Shown here piece after piece: positions 25,914 to 32,844 of a stretch of DNA of 32,844 nt. Origin of the DNA: Deltaproteobacteria bacterium (GTDB lineage Bacteria > Myxococcota_A > Polyangia > Polyangiales > JADZFZ01); contig JADZFZ010000607.1 in the NCBI GenBank assembly GCA_020854145.1, positions 1 through 32,844 on the forward strand, read 5' to 3'. How positions within the stretch are numbered: position 1 is the stretch's first letter; each line of letters starts with the position of its first letter. Both the position numbers and the translations under genes were made by a program. Under the pieces are notes generated by a model. The model was not told where the DNA came from and did not search any database. It saw only the letters and a program-made list of their open reading frames with translations.

Positions 25914-26752
25914 CCGGAGAGCAGAGCCAACCGCGCAAACGGCGCTGGCCGATCGTGCTGGGCGTGGTCCTGGGTCTGCTCGTCGTGGCCGCCGGTGTGC
26001 TCGCGGCGCTCGCGTCGAGCATCGCATCGGGCGTGGCCACGGACATGATCACGAACGGCGCCCGGGAGCATGGCTGGGAGGTGACGCTCGAGCGCCTCGA
26101 GCTGTCGCCGTGGAGCGGGCGCGGGTCGCTCGCGTCGATGTCCGCTTCGCGCGGCGACATGCGCGTCGTGGTGCGATCGATGGCGTTCAGCGTAGACGTC
26201 CTCGATGCGCTCGGCGGCGACGGCCTTTCGGGGCTGCGCTCCGCGAGCGCGGAGTCGTTCGAGCTCACGAGCGGCGGCAAGACGCAGGTGCTCACGCAGC
26301 TCGTGAGCGAGCTCGGGACGGGCGCGACGTGGGCGACGCGACTGCGGTCCCTGCGGGCCACGACCACGCTCGCAGGGCAACCGGTGCCGCTCTCCGGGGC
26401 GTCCGTGCAGGGCGGTTTCGACGTGACTGCCGGGCCCGTGGAGGTGCGTGCGGGCAGCTACCAGGTGATGGGCGTCGGCGCCGATGCGCTGGTGCGCGCC
26501 GAGGCGCGTGTGGAGCTGCGCGAGGAAGGCGCCGCCGTGCGCGTCTCGACCCGCCCGCGCGCGACCGTCACGCCGCAGGCGGTGGCAAACCCGCTCGGCG
26601 CGCTGCTCGGCGCCGCGGGCGCGATGCTCGGCGGCGAGCTCGGCGTCGCCGTGCAGGCCCAGACCGAGGTGGTCCAGGACGGCACCGACCTCTTCGCCAT
26701 CCTCGGGGTGCTCGCGCGACAGGCGGCCTCGCTCCCCGAGGTCCCTCGCTGA
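25910..26752 (+). CDS. Membrane-anchored protein of unknown function, AsmA-like pattern
   Basis: A 280-residue protein with a basic N-terminus (QPRKRRW) and one membrane helix (about 14-37, IVLGVVLGLLVVAAGVLAALA), leaving the rest on the periplasmic side. The stretch TLERLELSPWSGRGSLASMS, the alternating hydrophobic strands after it and the GSY..MGVGADALVRAEA segment recall the repeating beta strands of AsmA/DUF748-type proteins, which scaffold or move lipids between membranes. The resemblance is by eye and the protein is much shorter than classical AsmA. It overlaps the NUDIX stop by four bases. It ends 73 bp before the FHA transporter gene. Confidence 0.75.
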   Translation: MTGEQSQPRKRRWPIVLGVVLGLLVVAAGVLAALASSIASGVATDMITNGAREHGWEVTLERLELSPWSGRGSLASMSASRGDMRVVVRSMAFSVDVLDALGGDGLSGLRSASAESFELTSGGKTQVLTQLVSELGTGATWATRLRSLRATTTLAGQPVPLSGASVQGGFDVTAGPVEVRAGSYQVMGVGADALVRAEARVELREEGAAVRVSTRPRATVTPQAVANPLGALLGAAGAMLGGELGVAVQAQTEVVQDGTDLFAILGVLARQAASLPEVPR

Positions 26753-26812
26753 CGTCGGATCGCGGGGCCCCGGCGCTCACTCAGAAAGCGGACCGCCGCG
26801 ACCGGCTTTCGA

Positions 26813-26818
26813 TACACT
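26813..26818 (+). promoter_or_regulatory. Likely -10 box of the FHA-ABC gene
   Basis: TACACT stands 7 nt before the ATG at 26826, the same spacing as TATACT before the GTG at 22035. The two sites share TANACTGCCG. The arrangement would give a leaderless transcript. No strong -35 is seen. Confidence 0.4.
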
Positions 26819-26825
26819 GCCGCCC

Positions 26826-29800
26826 ATGCCTCTGCGCACTCACGTGGTGGTCGGGACGGGACCGGGCGCCGATGTCGTCGTCACGGGCGCGGGAGTCGCA
26901 CCCCAACACGCCCATATCCTGCAGCGCGACGGCGCTCTGTACATCCAGGACCTCGGCCAGGGTCAGACCTCGGTGGATGGTCGCGTCCTGGCACAGGGCG
27001 AGACGGCAGCCATCTCCGGCTTTCACGCCAACGTCACCGTGGGCGCCGCGCAGGTCGCTCTCACGGACCCCGCCATCGGACAGCTCTTCGTCGAGCGCTC
27101 GCCCCTGCCGAGGAACAGCCACGTCTGCCTGATCGGGCGCGATCCATCGCGTTGCCACGTCATCGTGGCGCACCCCACCGTCAGCGGCGCGCACCTCACC
27201 CTCGACCTCGCGGCTGGCACGATCACCGATACCGGCAGCCGCAGCGGCACGTTCGACCGCAGCTCGCGTCGCCTTCCGGTCAACATCCCCGAGCCGCTCG
27301 ACGTCGTCGCAGGCTACTTCGTGGGAAGCGCGTGGCTCGCCACCAAGCTGCTCCTCGATGTCGCCGCCGCGCCACCCGCGCAGGGCGGCGCCAGCGACGC
27401 CGCCGCCGCCAGCAACGCGCACTGGCAACGACCCACCGAGGAATCGCGTCCGCAGGCGCCGCAGGGAGGCCCTTCGGGGCAGTTCGCGATGCCGACGCCG
27501 CAGCCCCAGCAACCGCAGGCCTCGGGGCCGGTCGGCTTCGGCGGCGCGGTCGTGCCGCCCACCGGAGTGCAGACGCCGATTCAGCCGCCGACGCCCGCGC
27601 CACCGGCTCCGGGTACACCGCCTGCCGGGGGCGCTCCCGAGCGCGCGAAGCATCGAACCGTCTTCGGCAGCTTCGATCTCTCCTCTCTGCAAGGGGGCGG
27701 CGGAAAGAGCGTGGCAGTCGTCGGGCGTTCGCCCGAGGTCGACATCGTCATGCCCTATCCGCAGCTGTCGTCGCGACACGCGAGCATCGCGACGACGCCG
27801 GACGGCAGCCTTCTCATCACGGATCTCGGCAGCCTCAACGGCACCTACGTCCAGGGTCAGCGAATCCCTCGTGGCGTCGGCATCCGGGTGCAGGCGGGCG
27901 AACGCGTCTTCTTCGGCCCGTACCCGACCGTCGTCAACATCGAGAACGGCAAGATCACCGCCTACATCGAGTCCGAGCAGAGCGAGTGGTCGGGCAATCT
28001 CGTCGAGATCGAGGCGCTGGACCTGCTGCTCAAGGTGCCAGACCGCGACCAGCGCGGGCGCGACAAGGTCCTTCTCAATCACGTCACCTTCAAGTGTCGT
28101 CCGGGGGATCTCATCGCGTTGATGGGCCCGTCGGGTGCCGGCAAGACGACCCTGCTGACGGTGCTCAACGGGTACGTGCGGCCGACCTCGGGCGAGGTGC
28201 GGATCAACGGCCAGAACCTCTATGCCGTCTACGACGCGCTCCGCGGCAACATCGGGTACGTCCCACAGGACGACATCGTCCACCCCGAGCTCACCGTCTG
28301 GGAAGCGATCGAGTACAGTGCTCGGTTCCGCCTCCCGCCCGACTTCTCGGATGCCGAGATCAAGCGACGCGTCGAGCAGACCATCAAGGATCTCGGGCTC
28401 GAGGGCGTCAAGAACCTGCAGATCGGCAAGCCCGAGCGAAAGGTCCTCTCGGGTGGCCAGCGAAAGCGCGTCAACATCGCGCTCGAGCTCGTCACCGATC
28501 CTGCATTGATGTTCCTCGACGAGCCGACCTCCGGATTGGCGGCGGACGACACCGTCGCGCTCATCGACCTCTTGGCCAATCTCGCCAAGTCGACCGGCAA
28601 GACGATCATCGTCACCATCCACCAGCCGGCGCGCGAGGAGTACGAGAAGTTCAATCTCGCGCTCATCATGGGCTTCGGCGGCGAGCCTGTGTACTTCGGC
28701 CCGACGGGCAAAGAGAGCTACGACTTCTTCGGGCGGTTCTCGAAGACGCCCGAGCCCGTCGACAACCCACGCGACATGTTCGATCTGCTCCGCGTGCGCG
28801 AGGACGAGTTCGTCAAGTCCGGCCAATACCCGAACAAGAGCGCTGCCCGGCTGGCGGCCGCCCAGGCCTGGCGCGCCGAGTACTACCACCAGGACAATCC
28901 GACCTATCGACGCATGTACTCCGGGCAGCGGCAGCCCGGCACTCCGGGCAACAGCCCACCGCCGCCACCGAGACGCGCACCCAAGATTCGGCAGTTCGCG
29001 CTGCTGTTGAGACGGTACGCCACGGTCAAGGTGCGAGACCGGGTGGGCACGGCAATCCTGCTCGCTCAGGCACCGATCATCGGTCTCTTGCTCGCGATGG
29101 TGTACGCGGGCATGCCCGAGACTCCGCACTACTGGTGCAAAGCCACGCTCGAGCGGATCGAGATGAGCGCGATCCAGACGCTCGGCGGGCCGATGAACCC
29201 GAACGGCGCCGCCATCGCCCAGTGCCAGCAGCGACACGCGCAGGCGACGCCGCCCGGTCGCTTCAACACCGTGTCCGACTACAGCGGCGCAATCTTCTTC
29301 CTCGTCGTCGCGGCGATCTGGTTCGGCACCAGCAACGCAGCACGCGAGATCGTGAGCGAGCAGGCCATCTATCGTCGAGAGCGGATGGTGAACCTCTCGA
29401 TCATGAACTACCTCTTATCCAAGTTCGTCCTGCTCTCCATCTTCTGCGTCATCCAATGTCTGATCCTATTGGTGATCGTCTACCCCATCGTCGGGCTCGG
29501 TGGGGGCGACTACAGCGGCTTTCCGTTGATGCTCGGCATCCTGATCCTCACCTCGATGAGCGCGGTTGCCGTCGGTCTCCTGCTCTCGACGATCGTGACG
29601 TCGGGTGAAGCCGCCGTCGCGCTGACCCCGATCGTGCTCATCCCACAGGTCGTGCTGGGCGGACGGCTCGTGCCCATGACGAGCAAGAGCTGGCTCGAGC
29701 CCATCATGGCGATCATCCCCGCGCGCTGGTCCTTCGAAGGCGTCATCGCCATCGAGCGCACGCTCGTGTCGGATTCCTGGCTGATCACGTCTTGCCTCCA

Positions 29801-29993
29801 GTCGGGGCAGAGCATCGAGAACGGCCGGTTCGACTGCGCCATCGAAGAGATCAGGAACGCCGAGGAGGCGCTCGGCGGCCTCGGCTTCGAGACCTACCAC
29901 CAGCCCGCGGTGGTCCTGATGGTCTTGATCTCCATAACCGTGATCATGCTCATTGCCGTGGCCGTCATCCTGAGACGCCGCGACGCCGTGTGA
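26826..29993 (+). CDS. ABCG-type transporter with three N-terminal FHA-like domains
   Basis: A 1055-residue single-chain half transporter. FHA-like domain 1 is at about 5-75 (APQHAHI, DLGQGQTSVDG). FHA 2 is at 98-170 (LIGRDPSRCHVIV, VSGAHLTL; Ser-Gly-Thr replaces the usual NGT). A Pro/Gln/Ala linker spans 180-272. FHA 3 at 293-370 is canonical (VVGRSPEVDIV, LSSRHASI, DLGSLNGTYV). The ATPase has Walker A GPSGAGKT (434-441), signature LSGGQRKR (541-548), Walker B LMFLDEP (561-567) and His599. Six or so membrane helices fill 720-1055, with a soluble loop at 762-815. Architecture resembles mycobacterial Rv1747, which has two FHA domains and is controlled by Ser/Thr kinases. I infer a phospho-regulated exporter; the cargo is unknown. 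It probably works as a homodimer in the inner membrane. Confidence 0.94.
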   Translation: MPLRTHVVVGTGPGADVVVTGAGVAPQHAHILQRDGALYIQDLGQGQTSVDGRVLAQGETAAISGFHANVTVGAAQVALTDPAIGQLFVERSPLPRNSHVCLIGRDPSRCHVIVAHPTVSGAHLTLDLAAGTITDTGSRSGTFDRSSRRLPVNIPEPLDVVAGYFVGSAWLATKLLLDVAAAPPAQGGASDAAAASNAHWQRPTEESRPQAPQGGPSGQFAMPTPQPQQPQASGPVGFGGAVVPPTGVQTPIQPPTPAPPAPGTPPAGGAPERAKHRTVFGSFDLSSLQGGGGKSVAVVGRSPEVDIVMPYPQLSSRHASIATTPDGSLLITDLGSLNGTYVQGQRIPRGVGIRVQAGERVFFGPYPTVVNIENGKITAYIESEQSEWSGNLVEIEALDLLLKVPDRDQRGRDKVLLNHVTFKCRPGDLIALMGPSGAGKTTLLTVLNGYVRPTSGEVRINGQNLYAVYDALRGNIGYVPQDDIVHPELTVWEAIEYSARFRLPPDFSDAEIKRRVEQTIKDLGLEGVKNLQIGKPERKVLSGGQRKRVNIALELVTDPALMFLDEPTSGLAADDTVALIDLLANLAKSTGKTIIVTIHQPAREEYEKFNLALIMGFGGEPVYFGPTGKESYDFFGRFSKTPEPVDNPRDMFDLLRVREDEFVKSGQYPNKSAARLAAAQAWRAEYYHQDNPTYRRMYSGQRQPGTPGNSPPPPPRRAPKIRQFALLLRRYATVKVRDRVGTAILLAQAPIIGLLLAMVYAGMPETPHYWCKATLERIEMSAIQTLGGPMNPNGAAIAQCQQRHAQATPPGRFNTVSDYSGAIFFLVVAAIWFGTSNAAREIVSEQAIYRRERMVNLSIMNYLLSKFVLLSIFCVIQCLILLVIVYPIVGLGGGDYSGFPLMLGILILTSMSAVAVGLLLSTIVTSGEAAVALTPIVLIPQVVLGGRLVPMTSKSWLEPIMAIIPARWSFEGVIAIERTLVSDSWLITSCLQSGQSIENGRFDCAIEEIRNAEEALGGLGFETYHQPAVVLMVLISITVIMLIAVAVILRRRDAV

Positions 29994-30034
29994 CGCCGGG
30001 GTAGCCCGTGCACGAACGAACGAGCCAAACGGTG

Positions 30035-30065
30035 TGGTTCTCCCCCCGAGCAGGGGGGAGAGCCA
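30035..30065. repeat. 13-bp GC-rich hairpin downstream of the FHA-ABC gene
   Basis: TGGTTCTCCCCCC (30035-30047), loop GAGCA, GGGGGGAGAGCCA (30053-30065), with one G-U pair. It lies 42 nt after the stop. There is no T-run, so it is not a textbook intrinsic terminator; it could protect the 3' end or be a dispersed palindromic element. Confidence 0.7.
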
Positions 30066-30097
30066 TCGGGTGTCCCTGATCGGGTGTCCCTGATCGG
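30065..30097. repeat. 14-bp tandem duplication
   Basis: ATCGGGTGTCCCTG is present twice (30065-30078, 30079-30092), followed by a partial third copy ATCGG. It begins at the end of the preceding hairpin arm. Confidence 0.85.
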
Positions 30098-30164
30098 AGC
30101 CCGCCACGCCCTACGACCGAAGCACCTGGCCGGCAGTGAAATTCGAGCGCACCGCAGCGAAGCG

Positions 30165-30180
30165 AGGACGCGCGAGTCCT
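30165..30180. repeat. Small hairpin AGGAC-N6-GTCCT
   Basis: Five-bp stem with loop GCGCGA, part of the palindrome cluster between the transporter and the spermidine-synthase-like gene. Confidence 0.45.
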
Positions 30181-30190
30181 GCAGGGGAGT

Positions 30191-30215
30191 CCGGGGGGAT
30201 GCGACATCCCCCCGG
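30191..30215. repeat. Perfect 11-bp palindrome containing a start codon
   Basis: CCGGGGGGATG (30191-30201), loop CGA, CATCCCCCCGG (30205-30215). The ATG at 30199-30201, the likely start of the next gene, is the inner end of the left arm. In mRNA it would be buried in a very stable stem. Confidence 0.85.
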
Positions 30216-32628
30216 CGCGGAATCCGAGGCATCGCAGGACCGCTGGTCGATCGCGTTGGCGCTCGGGCTGGTCACGACCGGAGTGCTCGCCCTCGAGGTC
30301 GTGCTGAGCCGGCTGCTGTCGGTGGTGACCTGGTACTCGGTCGGCTTCCTCGTTCTCTCGCTCGCGATGCTGGGACTGACTGCGGGTGGCCTGTGGGTCC
30401 ACCTCCATCCCGAGCGATTCGTGCCCGACCGACTGCGCACGGAGATCGCGCGAGCGTGCCTGTGGACCGCGCTCGCAGTGCCCGTCGCGACCGCGGGCGC
30501 TCTGGCGATCCCCGTTCCCCTCGTCCCGAAGCTCACCACGGTTGCCGCTGCGCTCGTGTTGTCTGCGCTCCTGGCGCTCCCGTTCGCCGCGGCGGGAGCC
30601 GTCATCGCAGCCGCGCTGTCGTACACGCCCGGCCGCGTCGGGGTGCTGTATGCCATCGACCTCGTCGGCAGCGCGGCTGGATGTCTGCTCGCGTTCCCCT
30701 TGCTCGACGCTTTCGACGCGCCGAGCGCGATGGTGGTGTCCGCCGCTCTGCCTGCCACGGGCGCTGCGTTCGTGGCGACTCGCGCTTCGTGGCGTTGGGG
30801 GGCGCTGGGTCTGGCAGTCGCGCTCGCCGCGCTCGGCGCGCTGAACGCGACGCTCGAAGACGGCCTGCGGATCACCTACGTGAAGGGGTTTCCCGAGACG
30901 ACGCGGCCGGTGCTCGAACGGTGGAACACGTTCTCGCGCATCGGAGTCGACCCGGTCGCGCCGCGACTCCCGTTCTACTGGGGACCCTCCAAACGCGCCC
31001 CGCGCGACGCGGTGGTGTGGGCTCCGATGCGGATCGACGGCGACGCGGGAACACCCTTGCTGGTCAGCGCGGCGCAACGCGATCTCGAGCACGTGCGGTG
31101 GGACGTCACGAGCTTCGGTCACCACGTGGCGTCACGCGGGCAGGCCTGCGTGATCGGTGTCGGGGGAGGGAGGGACATCGCTGCGGCGTTGTCGTTCGGG
31201 CACCGACGGGCTCTCGGCGTCGAGCTGAACCCGATCTTCGTCGAACTGCTGCGCAACCCGCCCGTCGAGGCTGCCTCGACGCTGGCAGGAGATCCGAGAA
31301 CCGAGCTCGTCGTCGACGAGGGACGCAGCTACCTCGCGAGGGCGACCGATCTCCGGTGCAACATCCTCGTCCTGTCGCTGGTGGACACGTGGGCTGCCAC
31401 GGGCGCGGGCTCCATGGTGCTCGGCGAGAACGCGCTCTACACGCGAGAGGCGTTCGCGCTGATGCTGACGCGGTTGACGCGCGACGGGATCCTGTCGGTG
31501 TCACGCTGGTACTCCCCCCGACGCTCGGACGAGACGCTGCGCCTCGTCGCGCTCGGCGTCAGCGCGCTGCTGGAGTCGGGAGTGCGGGAGCCGGGCAGAC
31601 ACGTCGTGCTCGTCGGCTCCGGCGCGGTCGCGACGATGCTCGTGTCGCGTCGTGCCTTCGGCGACGGCGACATCGCGCGTGTGAAGGAGCTGACCGACGA
31701 GAACGGCTTTCGGCTGCTGCTCGCTCCCGGTCGTCCTGCGGCGACGGAGATGCTGGGACGGGTCGTCTCGGTGCGCTCTGCCGAAGCGCTCGCTGCCGTT
31801 GCCGCCGATGCGCCCTTCGACATCACGCCTCCCACCGACGACCGTCCGTTCTTCTTCCACGTCATCCGACTGGGTGATTGGCTCCGGCCGGCGCGGATCC
31901 TGGAGCTGGCCGAGAGCCCTGGGATGGTGAAGGGCAACACCATCGCGATCCTGGCGCTGCTGGTGCTCGGTGCCGTGGTGGCCATTCTCGCGGCCTTGGC
32001 CGTCTGGCTGCCGCTGCGTGCGCTCGCGAGACGAGAGCAGTCCGCTCCGCCGCGCGCGGTGCGTCGCGCGGGAGGCGCATTCTTCGTGCTCACCGGCGGC
32101 GGGTTCATGCTCGTCGAGATTGCCTTGGTCCAGAGGCTTGGAGTCTTCCTGGGACATCCCACGCTGTCGCTCGGGGTGGTGCTCTTCGGAGTGATCCTCT
32201 CGACTGGGTTGGGCGCAGCCCTCTCGGAGCTCTTCGCGTCACGCCGCTGGCGCGGGCTGCTGCCGCTCACTGCCGCCGCGGTGGCGCTCTCGACGGCACC
32301 CCTCATGGCCATGACCACCTCGGCCTTCGCGAGCGCCGAGTCGACTGGACGTATCGCGCTCTCGATCGTCCACGTATCCGCGGTCGGTCTGAGCCTCGGG
32401 CTGCAGCTGCCGACGGGGATCGCGGCCATTCGACGCGTGGCGCCGAGCATCGCCGCTTGGTGCTGGGGTGTGAGCGGCGCCGCGGGAGTGCTCGGTTCCG
32501 TGATGGCGCTCGTCATCTCCCTTCATGGTGGGATCGGCGCGACGATGATCGTCGGCGGCGTCGCCTACGCGCTGGCGGCCTGGCCGTTGACGATCCTGGT
32601 TGGGAGGGCGGATGCGAAGGCTGTCTGA
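30199..32628 (+). CDS. Spermidine-synthase-like domain between membrane domains
   Basis: An integral membrane protein of 809 residues from ATG 30199; a GTG at 30136 would add 21 residues derived from the hairpin-rich region. About six or seven helices come first (SIALALGLVTTGVLALEVVLS, VGFLVLSLAMLGLTAGG, LVLSALLALPFAAAGAVIAAAL). A soluble Rossmann domain follows with QACVIGVGGGRDIAAALSFG and VELNPIF near residues 315-345, a SAM-type nucleotide site, plus ILVLSLVDTWAATGAGSMVL. The last 240 residues hold about six more helices. The aminopropyltransferase GGGDG motif is altered to GGGRD, so classical polyamine synthesis is doubtful. The layout matches proteins labelled fused MFS/spermidine synthase, whose function is largely unknown. 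The stop lies 9 nt before the next ATG. Confidence 0.82.
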   Translation: MRHPPGAESEASQDRWSIALALGLVTTGVLALEVVLSRLLSVVTWYSVGFLVLSLAMLGLTAGGLWVHLHPERFVPDRLRTEIARACLWTALAVPVATAGALAIPVPLVPKLTTVAAALVLSALLALPFAAAGAVIAAALSYTPGRVGVLYAIDLVGSAAGCLLAFPLLDAFDAPSAMVVSAALPATGAAFVATRASWRWGALGLAVALAALGALNATLEDGLRITYVKGFPETTRPVLERWNTFSRIGVDPVAPRLPFYWGPSKRAPRDAVVWAPMRIDGDAGTPLLVSAAQRDLEHVRWDVTSFGHHVASRGQACVIGVGGGRDIAAALSFGHRRALGVELNPIFVELLRNPPVEAASTLAGDPRTELVVDEGRSYLARATDLRCNILVLSLVDTWAATGAGSMVLGENALYTREAFALMLTRLTRDGILSVSRWYSPRRSDETLRLVALGVSALLESGVREPGRHVVLVGSGAVATMLVSRRAFGDGDIARVKELTDENGFRLLLAPGRPAATEMLGRVVSVRSAEALAAVAADAPFDITPPTDDRPFFFHVIRLGDWLRPARILELAESPGMVKGNTIAILALLVLGAVVAILAALAVWLPLRALARREQSAPPRAVRRAGGAFFVLTGGGFMLVEIALVQRLGVFLGHPTLSLGVVLFGVILSTGLGAALSELFASRRWRGLLPLTAAAVALSTAPLMAMTTSAFASAESTGRIALSIVHVSAVGLSLGLQLPTGIAAIRRVAPSIAAWCWGVSGAAGVLGSVMALVISLHGGIGATMIVGGVAYALAAWPLTILVGRADAKAV

Positions 32629-32637
32629 CTCTTCGCC

Positions 32638-32844
32638 ATGACCCTCGCCCATCGTCTCGACGCGAGCGCGAGGCGTCGTGTCGCGTTCGGACTCGCGCTG
32701 GCGGCGGCGGTCGTCGTGTCGTATGCGGGCTCGCTGTCCGGCGGGTTCCTCAACTACGACGACGACTGGCTGATCGAGCGAAACCCGGTCTTGGCCGATC
32801 CCTCGCCTGCGGCGCTCGCGACGATCTGGACCGATCTGTCCAGA
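32638..32844 (+). CDS. N-terminus of a membrane protein resembling O-mannosyltransferase/TPR (TMTC-like) proteins, cut by window edge
   Basis: Only 69 codons are visible. A basic N-terminus (HRLDASARRR) leads into one membrane helix (VAFGLALAAAVVVSYAGSL), then GGFLNYDDDWLIERNPVL. A helix followed by F-x-YDDD-WLI-x-NP is typical of the first luminal loop of GT-C glycosyltransferases and of the related TPR membrane proteins, where the acidic residues sit in the active site. It follows the previous gene by 9 nt, so they may be cotranscribed. The call rests on this short motif alone. Confidence 0.6.
   Translation, partial: MTLAHRLDASARRRVAFGLALAAAVVVSYAGSLSGGFLNYDDDWLIERNPVLADPSPAALATIWTDLSR

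Noticed and set aside
30035..30065. Hairpin taken as an intrinsic terminator of the FHA-ABC gene
   Set aside because: No T-run follows on either strand, so it is listed as a hairpin repeat only.

Overview
The window is very GC-rich and reads as a chromosomal segment of a myxobacterium. I infer a Polyangia-type genome, possibly Sandaracinaceae-like. The grounds are a MYXO-CTERM surface-anchoring tail on a secreted metalloprotease, a Stig1-type Cys-rich lipoprotein, several lipoproteins with Asp/Gly/Pro tethers, a eukaryote-like Ser/Thr kinase, a PP2C-type phosphatase and an FHA-domain ABC transporter. No tRNA, rRNA, insertion sequence, prophage or CRISPR array was found. Coding density is close to complete; only one gap exceeds 300 bases (13104-13462).

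Layout. (1) 1-2116, minus strand: purB and purC, 13 nt apart, for adjacent steps of purine synthesis; purC runs off the left edge. (2) 2164-5614: a CoA-pyrophosphatase-like NUDIX hydrolase and a penicillin-acylase-family lipoprotein. (3) 5813-13103: seven tightly packed genes (spacing of -4 to +10 nt): a secreted protein of unknown function, a matrixin-type metalloprotease with a MYXO-CTERM tail, a fused uroporphyrinogen-III methyltransferase/synthase, HemB, a small lipoprotein, a zinc-ribbon membrane protein and an Old Yellow Enzyme homologue. (4) 13104-13462: a non-coding gap holding a nested inverted repeat that could be a structured RNA. (5) 13463-17272: a 1269-residue protein made almost wholly of about 36 TPR units, followed by a strong intrinsic terminator. 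(6) 17470-18801: a class III aminotransferase, whose stop codon overlaps that of the convergent operon to its right.

(7) 18798-23321 is a signalling island. A minus-strand operon (62-residue membrane protein, Ser/Thr kinase, Stig1-type lipoprotein) is divergent from a PP2C phosphatase fused to a cyclic-nucleotide-binding domain. The 68-bp space between them holds a good sigma-70-like promoter whose -35 box overlaps a perfect 7-bp inverted repeat. (8) 23338-24387, minus: a periplasmic TonB-C-like protein. (9) 24445-26752: alpha/beta hydrolase, NUDIX hydrolase and a membrane-anchored protein, with overlapping ends. (10) 26826-29993: an ABCG-type transporter with three N-terminal FHA-like domains, a likely reader of Ser/Thr phosphorylation. 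(11) 29994-30215: a cluster of hairpins and a short tandem repeat. (12) 30199-32628: a spermidine-synthase-like protein between membrane domains, then the start of a glycosyltransferase/TPR-type membrane protein cut by the right edge.

The most coherent theme is phospho-signalling: kinase, phosphatase with a second-messenger sensor, and an FHA transporter lie within 10 kb. The least expected arrangement is a surface-anchored protease in one apparent transcription unit with tetrapyrrole enzymes. Functions come from motifs and family knowledge; no database search was run.
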